From positions 12,548,393-12,612,392 of the forward strand of contig OX326960.1 in assembly GCA_946800325.1 (NCBI GenBank): 64,000 nt of DNA. The letters are read 5' to 3'. The notes beneath the pieces were generated by a model, which was not told the DNA's origin, did not search any database, and saw only the letters and a program-made list of their open reading frames with translations. Shown piece after piece: positions 33,901 through 45,412 of this stretch. Position numbers and translations under genes: made by a program. Numbering within the stretch: the stretch's first letter is position 1; every line of letters starts with the position of its first letter. This DNA comes from Luzula sylvatica. Taxonomy: Eukaryota > Streptophyta > Magnoliopsida > Poales > Juncaceae.

Positions 33901-35523
33901 CCGCAAGGAGATTTCAATTTGAATCTTGAAAACAGATTAATAAGAGAAGAACTTATGGATGACATAACCGTACTAACTAGCGAAGCTGATCGAATGTACA
34001 ATTGCTTGAACACGGAACAAAAAAATATATATCAACAAGTAATGACATCCATAGAATTAAACGAGGGTAAACTCTTCTTTACATATGGATATGGAAGAAC
34101 AGGAAAAACTTTTTTATGGCAAACATTGATATATAAAATACGATCTAAAAAAAAAATTGTTCTGCCAGTTGCCTCATCTGCTTTAGCAGCATTATTAATA
34201 TCTAGGGGACGAACATCACATTCCAGGTTCAAAATACCAATTGATATTACAAATGAATCAACATGCGATATAAAAAAAGGCATGCAACTCGACGAGTTAT
34301 TACAAAAAACTTCGTTAATAATTTGGGATGAAGCACCTATGAATCACCGAAATTGTTTTGAAGCACTTGATAGAACACTCAGAGATCTGCTTGGAACATA
34401 GAATAAACATAATAGATACAAACCATTCGGAGGTAAAACTGTATTATTAGGCGGTGACTTTAGACAAACACTGCCAATCATAAAAGGAGGAACACAATAC
34501 GACACTCTAAATGCATGTATAACAAGATCAAAATTATGGGAACACTGTACATTACTCTAACTAACTAAAAATATGAGACTATGCCAAGACGACGAAAACT
34601 CGGAATCGATAAACAAAACAAACAAGCACAACGATTGGTTATTATCCATTGGAAACGGAACGCAGCCAGGTGAATCACTATTCGGATCAGATGACAAAAA
34701 CTGGATTCAAATTCCACATGACATGCTACTCCCATCGAGTGAAAACAACGAGCAAACAATAGTACAAGCAGTATACACTGATTTCCATGAACAATACAAA
34801 AATCCGCAGTATCTAAAAGAAAGAGCTATTGTAACACCAAGAAACGACGAAGTTGACAACATTAATAACTATGTTTTAGACCTAATACCTGGTAACTCAA
34901 TATGGTATTTTAGTCACGACGAAATATGCAGTTCTTCGACATCAACAAAAGAACTGGAAACAATGTATCCTGTCGAATTTTTAAACACACTAAGAGCAAC
35001 AGGAATCCCACAACACGAACTGAAACTAAAAATAGGATCTCCAATAATGCTTATCAGAAACATAGACCAAACAAACGGACTCTGCAACGGAACCAGACTA
35101 ATCGTGACTCAATTAGGAAAACATCGAATTGTAGGTCGAATTATAACAACCAACAACGATACCAGAAAAGTATACATACCACGAATAATATTCAGCATAA
35201 AAGACAACCAAATACCATTCGTTGTTAAACGAAAACAGTTTCCGGTTTGTTTGAGTTATGCAATGACTATAAATAAAAGTCAAGGACAAACCTTAAAAAC
35301 AATAGGAATATACTTTCCAACTCCCGTATTTAGTCACGGACAACTTTATGTAGCTGTCTCGCGATCAACATCTAGAGAAGGCATAAAAATACTAATAGAA
35401 AACGAAAACAATGAACATCCAAATTATACGAAAAACATTGTGTTTAACGAAATATTCAAACATCTATCAACAAAAAAACAATCAATGCAACAACATGTAC
35501 TAGATCAAGCACTAGAATCTTGA
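30972..35523 (+). pseudogene. Helitron Rep-helicase (RepHel), decayed
   Basis: RepHel nicks and transfers single-stranded Helitron DNA and unwinds it. A first exon (30972-31087) reads MEDAAGRRLSRCQTLKRKRE. Next come IYDVGDPVYICEYC, a frameshift in the A-run at 31293-31301, and a deletion near 31384. The Rep domain (from 31388) then runs on, with an 86-bp GT-AG intron at 32490-32575. The HUH motif is intact in GLPHVHIIIWL, and the two-tyrosine motif is in KYLFKYICKG. The Pif1-type helicase has Walker A GYGRTGKT, Walker B IIWDEAP, LLGGDFRQTLP, NKSQGQTL and VAVSRS. Two stops interrupt one continuous frame: TAG at 34399-34401, between Walker B and the next motif, and TAA at 34558-34560. The final frame ends at 35523. 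Four lesions make this copy inactive, although the motifs are well kept. Confidence 0.9.
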
Positions 35524-36413
35524 AGAAACCGTGCACCCAAAACAAAAGAAAACACAACACCAAGAAACTTGTCAACACAAACCAAAACAACCAAAACATA
35601 ATAAAAAATGAATTTAAAAAAAAAATTCAGCTTCAAAACGAAAACATATCACACTCATCGCAAAAAATATGCTTCATACATGCTAAATAAAATTGACAAA
35701 ACACAACACAAAACCTAAAACTAACCATAAATGAACAAAAACAACTATAGCAAAAATTGCAATCTCCAACTGTCGCATTGTACTCTCCACAGAAAAACGT
35801 ACTATATAAATTTCATATAATCAAATGCCAACTACAATACAACTTCCACATCAAATACAATACATAAAAACAAAGCAACAAAAAATAAAATAAATACACA
35901 CATATCAGCCCATTCAAATATATATGGACTTTCCTCCATGTGGGCCAAACGACATGTGTGATACAACCCTAGACCAGGACACATAACACACAACAGCAAA
36001 ACCTTTCTCGACCCTTCCATAGCTTCACCATTGCCACCCATATACAATCTCCAGAAAAGAACCAAAGATAAAACCCTTCTTGTGCAGATCTTCATCAATA
36101 ATAAGTTCCGATTCGCTGTTCGGTATTCTTCCAGGTACCCATTCCATTACATCCATCCAAAACATACAAATCTCGCAATTTGTTTACAATAATTTTTTTT
36201 TCACTCACACCAATTACTATTACAATCACAAAGAAATATTAACACATGCTCATCAGTGTACTTATACAAACAAAATCAGAGCACTCCAGCCAAAAAAAAC
36301 TTCCGCAAGTCTACCAAATCAACAACTCGAATACAAAAATTTAACTATTTACAAAAACCTAAAATACATAAGTAGCAACAGTCATTCAATTTTTTCTTTT
36401 TTGCAGACATATT
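35524..36413 (+). other. Spacer between RepHel and the RPA gene
   Basis: A-rich on the plus strand, with no domain. It probably holds the RepHel 3' end and the RPA promoter and leader exon. A TTCCAG/GTACCC donor near 36136 and the TTTTTTGCAG acceptor at 36397-36406 would splice out a leader intron just before the RPA start codon. Confidence 0.4.
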
Positions 36414-38732
36414 ATGAAGCCGCAAGAAACATACACAACATTAGCGAACCTCGATGCAAAAAGAAAGATGCAAGTAATTACGGTACGCATTCTGAAAGTT
36501 TGGGAGGCCCTCAATCCATTATCTGGTGAAGATTACGGTCTTGAAATGATGATGATTGACAAGGAAGTACGTTACACCTAACAAAATTAACATACAACAA
36601 TTATAGACAAAAATAGCATAAACCAAAATTTTTTTTACATACTTTTACCTTTCCTCTTACACAGGGAACAACAATAGAAGGAACAGTAGAAAACGTACAC
36701 ACCGACAAGGTGGAGCCGAAGCTAATAGAAGGCAGCGTAGTCGAAGTGCGAAACTTCAATATCGAACGCAAAAGAGGCAAATATAGCACAGTTCGCCATC
36801 GATATCACTTAAAGATAAGCCCTCATACCAGCCTACTGCCACAACCAGAAATTACAAATATACCCACAATATATTTTGATTTCGTATCAATAGAGAAAAT
36901 CACAAATGATGTAGTCGACGGCAAGCAAATATTAGGTAACCAAATTCTAAAAATATAATATAATTAACATCACAAACAAACAAAAAATACATTTGCAGAT
37001 GTTATTGGACAAATCAACAAGATCAAACCAGTGAAAGACATAACGCGAGAACACAACTCAACACAAGTCCAAGACATTTACATAGTAAACGAGAGGTACT
37101 GAAAAAACATACAAAAAACAAATTAGCAAATAAATGATGAACATATTCTGTCAATACAGGGGCTACGAAATAAGAATATCGATTTGGGGTGATAATCAGG
37201 AATTCTTTGATGCGAATACCATCATACAACAATCAAAAACAGACCCAGTCATTGCGGCCTTCAGCTCAGTACAGATAAAGAAATATAAAGGTAAAGAAAC
37301 CAAAAATTATCATACATACTATAATAATAATAACTATTCAAACATTTGCTGAATTCAAACACAGGAGAATATCATCTCAGCTCATATTCTGGAACGCGTA
37401 TCTATTTGAACAACATGATTCCCAATTACGACGCAATCAAAACAAGGTAACAAACATAATATGAAACCAAAAATATAAGTTAAAACAAGAATAAAACAAA
37501 TTGAACTAATAACAATGAAATACAGGTACTCAACAATACCCATGGACACACAACCACCGCGCCCAATAATACCACGCAACCAAGAAACTGTACAAACCGT
37601 ATTGGTCAAACAACTTCTAGCAACTTACGAAAAAGAATGGGTAAAAACAAAACAATAAAATAAACACACACACTAAAAAGAAAAACCTAAAAATACCAAA
37701 AAAAAAAATCTTCATGCTTCCACTTTGTGTATGCAGAATAAGGAGTACCAATGCAAAGCAACAATCATTCACATCGACATAGGCTCGGGATGGTACTACG
37801 ACACATGCGGCTATCACAGTACCAAGCTCAAAAAGAAAGGAGGAAAACTTCAATGCGAATATTGCCCACAACCAATCACCAAAACAGCGCCATGGTAAGA
37901 AATAAAAATATTACAACAAACTAAAAAACTAATCTAAACAACAAACAAAACTAAATACGAAAATAAATAACAGGTACAAACTAACAGTAACGGTGTCCGA
38001 TAACGATGAAGATCAAGCCGATTTTGTTATGCTAGGACAAGTAGCGAAACATGTTATCGGAATACCAGCATTAGCATTGCAGCTAGAGCATGATCCAGAG
38101 CAACATGGGCAACTACCGCTAAGGATTCAAAACCTTGAAGACCAAATTTTCGTATTCAACGTGATGCGCACTAGCACAGTGGACACAGTCGGAACACCAT
38201 TATTCACCGTTACTCGAGCGGAAAAACCAACAGAAACAAGCACAGAGAGTCTACCAGCTGCTTACGCAGAAAAAAACCCAGCAGAACACACTGAGACAAC
38301 TACGTCCTCAAAAACTCAACAATCATCGACAACGCAAACACTTCCAAATCCCAAAACACCAGCCAAAAAAACAGCAACTAAAAGAGCAGGCCAAAGGTAA
38401 AAAAAATTACAAAAAAAAAGAAACGATTTTCACACACACTGACGATATCGAATTTTTTTGCCAGCTATGCAGCCAAAGGAAAAACCAAGAAAGATGAACA
38501 GAACGAAGCAGCAATAGAATCACCAGCTAAAAGACAAGCATCAAAGAAATTAGTGATCAGGTACACACACAAAACATTAAAGAAAATACAAACAATAACA
38601 AATAAATAGATGCACACAAACAATAACAAACAAATCTACAAATTTCTGATCTGAACCAGAGGAAAATTGAAAAGAATGCGCGGAAAATGGACTCTTGCCT
38701 CAAACTTGAAGAAAAAAGATAGTTTCCAATAG
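36414..38732 (+). CDS. Helitron-encoded replication protein A large-subunit-like (RPA1) protein
   Basis: Ten exons join in frame to 532 codons plus a TAG stop, with GT-AG sites and consistent phases at all nine introns: 36414-36566, 36665-36935, 36999-37095, 37160-37290, 37365-37446, 37526-37640, 37737-37894, 37974-38396, 38465-38560, 38660-38732. It resembles RPA1, the single-strand DNA-binding subunit of replication protein A. The N-terminal OB fold reads METYTTL-like then VRILKVWEALNP; RHRYHL follows; a second OB fold includes YEIRISIWGDNQEFFD. A zinc-binding C-terminal OB fold has GSGWYYDTCGYH with a CEYC pair, then YKLTVTVSDN. A Thr/Ser-rich and Lys-rich tail ends the protein. Plant Helitrons commonly carry such genes, thought to protect single-stranded intermediates. 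No lesion is visible, in contrast to RepHel. Confidence 0.88.
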
Positions 38733-38989
38733 TATTTTGTACGTACAAATATGTATATTAATATGAACAGTATGCATTCTGATAGAATGCTATTTTGCTA
38801 TGTGAACAATCAACAGTAATATGCGATGTATGATATGTCACCATATGTATAATATGTAAAGAACTATCATTGTTTTGGACAAATGAACAACGTCTCAAAC
38901 ATCTATTACGATACATATCATATACAACATTCCTCCCGTACATAGAAAAACACAAAACAAATATAAAAAACAGAACAACAAAAAACAAA

Positions 38990-39018
38990 CCCGCGCAATA
39001 GCGCGGGTTCAAAGCTAG
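38990..39018 (+). mobile_element. 3' terminus of the large Helitron
   Basis: The hairpin CCCGCGCAATAGCGCGGG (38990-39007) is followed by TTCAAAG, CTAG (39014-39017) and host T 39018. The TCAAAGCTAGTT end is identical in its last bases to the terminus at 42997, so the two belong to closely related families. Confidence 0.88.
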
Positions 39019-40116
39019 TTATCATTTATTTTTCTAATTTACTTTCTTCTTCATGTTGTTGCAGAGGCAAGTGAAGAGTAATTACTTTCTTCGGAAGTGC
39101 ACACAATATTTCGTTCTTCGGCAAAGGTCAGTGAATTCTTTGTCTTTTAGTTCATAGGTATTTTCAAATTTGAAATTCAAATGGCAATTTTGTAATTTTT
39201 TGTTTCTATTATGTGCTCGACGAAATTTTCCAGAGAAGAAATGAGGCGATTTGGGTTTAGTTTTCTTTGCTTGGACAGAGAAAGGAAGAAGAGGAAAGCA
39301 TGCTCGGGCAGAGAAGGCAATCGTGCGAAACGAGCGGGCCATGGCCCGAGATGGAATGGTACCCTAACCCTCACCAGACCACTTCGACAGAGAAAGGAAG
39401 AAGAGGAAAGCACCGGGGCGGAGAAGAACGAGCAATGCAGGTTGATTTTGGCAATTTACACCAAATATTTGTTTTTTTTTTCTTTTTTGGATCTTAATTT
39501 CTCTGATTAGGATTTGGATTCTCACAAAGATGTCCAATTAGTGTTCTGATTTGGTTGTTACAGTTTATTTGAACATATTTTCCAGATTATATGCGACGAT
39601 CTGATTATTACGGACGATTTGCTTCTCATTTCAGCGACCCAGGGGAAAAGGAGGCTTGCGACAACGGTGAACGAGGAAATTTTTAATTAATTTTTTCCTT
39701 ATTTGCACAATAGTTACAAGGTAATTTAAATATATTATCTTTTTTGGAGGGCTTTTTTGTAAATTTCATCATTAATCTAAGGTTTAGTTTAATTTTAGTA
39801 TTATTTGTTTTTGTTTTATTTCAGTCCTTTATTTATATTTGGATTGCAAAGAGGTCACTCAATTGGCTGAAATCCTAATAACTAATGATGGGCTCTTTCG
39901 GCTCCATTTGAGGTATATATTTAGTATTTTTTCCACTTCTACATTTATTTTGTGTTAGCATTATTTTTAGAAATTATGTATGTGTGATATTATGTTTATA
40001 TTATTCATATGTGCAGGGGTATTTTCGACATTTCTTAAACTCACAAGGTACATATGGTATTTTCGTTTATAAGGACATATATGCGATATTAGTCTCTTTG
40101 TCGGTCGCACTTTTGA

Positions 40117-40290
40117 TATTTCTCTCATCATCATCATCATCATCTCATCTATCATCAAACATTACCATATCATCATCTCATCTATCATCTCATCATGATC
40201 ATCATCATCTCATCATAATCATCATCATCTCATTATTTCATCATGATCATCATGATCATCTCATCATGAACATCATAATTATCATCATCA
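40117..40290 (+). repeat. ATC/CAT microsatellite
   Basis: Interrupted CATCATCATCATCTCAT-type repeats over about 170 bp. A second CAT-rich tract is at 42150-42291. The Ser-, His- or Ile-rich frames across them are artefacts. Confidence 0.92.
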
Positions 40291-40668
40291 TGCGGTTCTC
40301 ATAATTTTTATAACAATACATGAAGTTTTTCATTTAAATCAAGACGGGTATGAATAACGACTCGGCAATACAAATACGAAAAAATAACTGCCAAAAAAAA
40401 AAAAATGATATTTGAAAACAATGAATACATGAAGTTTCTGATAGTTAAATTATATGATGTTTGTAATTGCTATTTGTATAAGGGATTATGAAAAATACAA
40501 AACTAATGCTATTTGCAAACTACATAATACAAATACGAGAAATGAAATACTAATTACGAATTATGAAATGAGAAGTGTGAAATATGATTTACGAACAATA
40601 ATATGAATACGATATGCGAATTTGATAACGAAAAACAAATACCAATATCATTACGAATACAATACGAA

Positions 40669-41648
40669 CAACAAAATACAAATACAAATGAGTAGTAACA
40701 CCAATAAAAACAGCAAAATACGAGACAAATACAAAAACAAATAAAAAGGCAAATATAAATAAAAATGAAAAGCCAAGACATATACAACTAAAAAAATACA
40801 AACACAATAAATACAAAATAGATTGTAATATGCTAAATTGGAAAAAAGAAACAAGAAAAAGAAAATTAGAATTAAAAAAAATAAAATACGAACTACGAAA
40901 TACGTACAGCGAAATACGAAAAAAAAATACAAGTGCCAATACAAATGGAAATAAGATACGAATGCAAATATGAATATACGAAAAACGAATACCCATATGA
41001 ATAATACGAATGCAAATTACAAATTACGAATGACGAAATGAGAAATATAAACATGCATTGAAATGAAAGAGATCAATAACGATTGTTGAATCATGAATAT
41101 AAATGAAAGAGATCATGTGCAAAGAGAAATATACAGTACAAAAAATATATTACTACGAATGTAAAAGCATGGATAGAATTTTTTTTGTAAAATAGAAACG
41201 AATTAATATGTTGCAACACTTGAATTTTCTTATTTTGTTCGAAACTCTTGGATTGTTTCTTCTTCGTGAAAATTAAAATACATAAAAATCCGCTTTCAAA
41301 TCATATTGTTCGTGACGAAATAACCACATATATTTGACAATTTTTAGTAAATCGATACGATAATATCATGAACACAATAACATGAACAATAAAGATTGTT
41401 GAATGCGAAATTCGAAACATGGATAAATATGTTATGAAATAGCAAGATTAACTCCGATTTTAATCGTGCATTTTCATGACGAAAAAATAATACATATTTG
41501 ACCAACAAAATACAAATACAAATGAGTAGTGACACCAATAAAAACAACAAAATACGAGACAAATACAAAAACAAATAAAAAGGCAAATACAAATAAAAAA
41601 GAAAAGCTAAGAGATATACAACTAAAAAATACAAACACAATAAATACG
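40669..41648. repeat. AAATACGAA minisatellite with 144-bp dispersed duplication
   Basis: A-rich sequence of degenerate AATACAAATACGAA units. A 144-bp block (about 40669-40812, with AATGAGTAGTAACACCAATA) recurs at about 41505-41648 with few changes. Confidence 0.8.
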
Positions 41649-42247
41649 AAGACAACTACAAATAGGAAAACGAATATGAATACCATTTCCTTATTTTTTC
41701 CGATGATGTATAGAAGAATAACAAAATTTTAAAGCAAAAACCATTTGAATTGTCCAAGATAACCGGTTCTTGAATAATCCATATAATTATTACTTTAAAA
41801 TTTATAAAAATCATGATTTACTGAGGCAAATGCACTGGGATTTTCTTGGCTAGCGCTTTGTTGGATTATTAGAAAGAATGAATAAATGGTTTTGTTCAGG
41901 ATAAAGTATGATTTGTTTTTAACCTTGATATATATCACAATTGGTTTCTTTTTAATCTTGGTTGATCTACATAAATTTAAATGTTCGAATAAAGAATCTC
42001 GATATACGGAAACTCATTCTAAAGGTTCGCAAAACGTAGTCAAGACGTATTTTAAAGATGTATTAGTTAGTTGATTCTAATTGTTTCCTAAACTTGAAAG
42101 TCGTAAGGCTGAATGCTACAGCCGAAATGTGAAATCATGAACAATCGTGCACAATCATCATCATATCATCATCGTCATCATCGTCGTAACATCTTCATCA
42201 TCATCATCATCTTCATCATCACCATCATCATTGTCAAGATGTCGTCG

Positions 42248-42293
<46 letters not shown>

Positions 42294-42968
42294 GTCGCAT
42301 ACGAATTGCATAATCGAGGAAACAAAACAATACAGTATATCACATAAGGTCTAATCAAGATTCTTACATTGTTCATTATTCTCGGCAAAACAAAACAAAA
42401 TATTATTTCGGACATAAATCGACTTTGATGCACTGTTGATTAGTTCTCTTGATGTTGTCGATGATTTATAAAACAATAGATAATGTTTACAGAAAGAACT
42501 GTTTGAATTGTTCAAATAATCTGGTTCTTGAATAATGCAAATGGTTTCTTCCCTAAAATTTATAAAAATCATGATTTAAGACAAATGTATCATATTTGTC
42601 GATTTTATGATCGAATGAAAGTGTTGGTTGTTTTGGATGCATTCGAATGCATAATTCTTAGTAACTGGATTAATCAAAACTTCTTATTGTTGTAATTCTT
42701 AAATTGTGTTTGTCTTATTATTAAAAATTATGTAATATTATTTATTGGTTTATTGTGAAATTTTTTTATTTTGTGTATTGTCATCTTACATTTTACATAC
42801 ACTGCATTAATAATTTGTTCATATCATTAGTTGCGTTTTCAATGAATAAATACAACAATAAAATCTCCGTTTTTTTTAAACGTTACATACTTAGCTCATG
42901 CGGGTCGCACAAAGTGTATCCAGGATCCGTTTTTTTAACTGGTCCACTATACAACAAGCTCACCTGGT

Positions 42969-42997
42969 CCCGCGCAATCGCGCGGGTCAAAGCTAGT
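42969..42997 (+). mobile_element. Helitron 3' terminus (plus strand)
   Basis: The hairpin CCCGCGCAATCGCGCGGG (42969-42986) is followed by TCAAAG, CTAG (42993-42996) and host T. Both arms are GC-complete and one loop base differs from the terminus at 4646. Confidence 0.85.
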
Positions 42998-43253
42998 TAG
43001 GTCTAAATTAGAAAGAGTAATCTACAACAAAAAGATATAGAATAAAAAAACTGGTACATTCGGGTCGCATTTTTAAAAAGCCATAACAAATTTATTTTAG
43101 AGTTCAGAAGATAAACAATTCAAAGAACAAACCAAAAAATGTTTTACAAATGCTATTCTAAGCACGAGTCGGTTCTGAACTCACAGTTCATGTTGCAACA
43201 CAAGAAAGACGTCTCGGCACATTTTAATTAGTATATTTTTACTTTTTTTTTTA

Positions 43254-44460
43254 TCTCCCTTCTTATACTTCCACGTCACCTGGTTGCTTATTGCTGCTTG
43301 ATAGTCATATTCAATTTCTACCCTTCATTCTATTTGCTTGATAGATGGATTGTGGGCCGTTTGATTTGGTGTCCTTTTTAACGATTTGCATCTTATCATG
43401 ATGTGTTAGGGGTAGGGATGTAAATGGTTCGGATATTATCCGAACCGACCCGAACCGAATCCGCCTAAATATCCGGATCCGAATAAAATTATCCGGAGCC
43501 GAACGGATCCGGATCCGATCCGGATCCATTTTTTCGGATCCGGATCCGGATTTGGTTTTGATAATAGGGATCGGATCCGGATCCGAATCGGGATATTATC
43601 CGGATCCGAATAACAGTATAAAACGGATATCCGTTTTTGAAAATTTATTATGTTTTTAAATAACTATGGTCTTATAAATCCAATATAAATTTATGTTTGC
43701 GTGACTTATAATTGATAAACCAAGTTCATTCTAAAAAAAAAATACTTTTCCAAATCCCAAAATATTTGACAAATACTTGATTTTGTTTCGTAAAATTATA
43801 ATGTCCTTTTATGTATTATTTAAGTATTATTTTGATATTGTTTGAGATTCGTTGGTAAAATAGATAGTTATGTTACATACAAAATATCCGTCTGAACTAT
43901 CCGAATAATATCCAGATTCGTATCCGTATCCGTTTAATATCCAAACCGTATCCGGATCCGGGAATATCCGTATCCGTATCCGTATCCGAAAAAAAATACG
44001 GATCCGGATCTGGTATGACCACTATCCGAACCGGATCCGAACCGTTTACACCCCTAGTTAGGGGAGTGTTTTTTTTTACATGGTCTTGGTTTGTGTATGT
44101 GTCATGTTTGTTGTGTGTTATTTCATGTGGGATGGGTCCATTCATCTTTGTTTTGTCTTTCCATTCACAAATGCTTTGTGCGCATGTTTATTCTTCTACT
44201 TTCTTCATTAAGCAAAACATCATGTTTCTCGGGTTCGTCGTCTCCAGGGTTTTGGGCTGCTACGCCTTTTCTTTGCTTCTGCGGTTTTGTCTTCTCTATT
44301 CTTCTGGTTAGTGTTGCTTTCTTCTTAATTGTCTTCTTGCAGTATTAGTGTATGCACCATGTACTGTTGTGGTTCAGCCCCGTTCTTTTCTGTCTTGATT
44401 TGTTGAAATCAAATTGGTGGATTTACACTTTAAGTGTGACGGTTTTGCTGCACATGGTCC
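43254..44460 (+). mobile_element. Helitron-like 5' fragment split by a hAT MITE
   Basis: It begins TCTCCCTTCTTATACTTCCA after an A, with CCACGTCACC about 17 bp inside, matching the other Helitron 5' ends in the window. After the MITE (43413-44056) the T-rich leader-type sequence continues to about 44460. No Rep gene or 3' hairpin follows, so it is truncated. Confidence 0.4.
43413..44056. mobile_element. hAT-type MITE with perfect 8-bp TSD
   Basis: The left end TAGGGATGTAAATGGTTCGG and the right end (reverse complement TAGGGGTGTAAACGGTTCGG) form the TIRs. GTTAGGGG is duplicated exactly outside both ends (43405-43412 and 44057-44064). The sub-terminal regions are packed with ATCCGGATCCG-type repeats (about 43440-43640 and 43890-44040). 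The middle is AT-rich and encodes nothing. The 644-bp length and TIR type fit a non-autonomous hAT. Confidence 0.93.
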
Positions 44461-44927
44461 TCAACCATGTCGACGTCCACACAAGTTCAAATCAAGGTTC
44501 AAGTAACAATCATATTACACAACCCGCACACAGTTTACATATAAGGTGAATGCATATTAATTTAAGTAAACAAATTTTTTAAAAGGGATGCATTCATATG
44601 GACTAAGTATTTGGGTGATACAATGTTTACCTATGGATATCTCCATACCCATAACCTGCGAGGACTATCGTATTAGATAACTACACTCTACTCTCTTCTT
44701 CCTCCTCTAGGTATCTCCATACCCATAGTCATCGCATGACAGTCATGCGCGACTAGAGAGAGCGGTTTTGTAAACGGGTCCGCACGTTCCCGCTAGTGTT
44801 AATCATCATCAGGATTGGAACATTTCCAATACCTACGATCACATCTTTTCACAAAATTTCATGGATCAAATGAAATTTTCTGAGTATTGGCTAGAAGTGG
44901 TTGTGACCTCGGCATTTTTGGCTTGTA
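44461..44927. other. Junction region left of the copia element
   Basis: No gene is seen. TATCTCCATACCCATA occurs twice (about 44636 and 44710). A second copia LTR would be expected hereabouts but is not recognisable, so the element is truncated or rearranged on this side. Confidence 0.35.
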
Positions 44928-45128
44928 CTATTGCGTCTCACGCAATAAACAACCATAAATCCGATAACTCGTGACTACTAGAGTTTGGTCATGTATCCTT
45001 GATCCATACCACTTCCTTTTGCGATTAATAACCGCAATATACTCGCCACCGTAAATAAAATCATAAACTATTGGTCTTGTGGAACCTTTCCACATAACCG
45101 TGTTTTCATTTAAGCAAAACATGTACAC
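44928..45128 (-). pseudogene. copia RNase H remnant
   Basis: The frame reads YMFCLNENTVMWKGSTRPIV, then GGEYIAVINRKRKWYGSRI. This corresponds to the copia RNase H block (GYVF.LNG..VSWKS..Q..V...T.EAEY.A...A..EA.W), with several conserved residues changed. It is the best-preserved coding piece of this element. Confidence 0.65.
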
Positions 45129-45323
45129 ACTTTGTGATCGAAAGTCGTGCTACATATTTGGACGTGCTTAATCATTGGAAACTGTTGTTGTTATAACTCT
45201 TTATAACCAACACGTCCTCCACACCATTATAGATAAAAATCCTGAATTCTTTTGTAAAGTATTCAAGGATAACATTCACCGCTATCAATACAAATCCCGA
45301 TGAATTTAAATATACATAACCAT

Positions 45324-45326
<3 letters not shown>

Positions 45327-45408
<82 letters not shown>
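45327..45408. repeat. AT dinucleotide microsatellite
   Basis: About 80 bp of uninterrupted TA repeats inside the copia remnant. Confidence 0.97.

Positions 45409-45412
<4 letters not shown>

Larger units (their letters stand above)
27086..39017 (+). mobile_element. Large autonomous-type Helitron (11.9 kb)
   Basis: It contains a Rep-helicase gene (decayed) and an RPA1-like gene (intact) in the order usual for plant Helitrons. The 3' end is clear: hairpin CCCGCGCAATAGCGCGGG (38990-39007), then TTCAAAG, CTAG (39014-39017) and host T. The best 5' end is TCTATAATCTACTAG at 27086 after a host A, followed by an AT-rich segment and a promoter. It encloses a long T-rich leader region (27.9-29.4 kb), a MULE-type MITE and a 168-bp tandem duplication. 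The 5' end is inferred; the gene content and 3' end are seen directly. Confidence 0.78.
39019..42968 (+). mobile_element. Interior of another Helitron, mostly low-complexity
   Basis: No coding gene is seen. Near 39278-39411 the segment ACAGAGAAAGGAAGAAGAGG occurs twice, about 110 bp apart. Minisatellite-like TTTTTTGGAGGGCTTTTTTG and GGTATTTTCG units appear at 39740-40080. CAT-rich tracts are at 40117-40290 and 42150-42291. ATACGAA-rich repeats fill 40360-41660. The unit is assigned to the Helitron that ends at 42996; its 5' end is not identified and could lie left of the large Helitron, which would then be nested in it. Confidence 0.4.

Noticed and set aside
42113..42347. Ser-, His- or Ile-rich frames
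   Set aside because: Translations of the CAT microsatellite.
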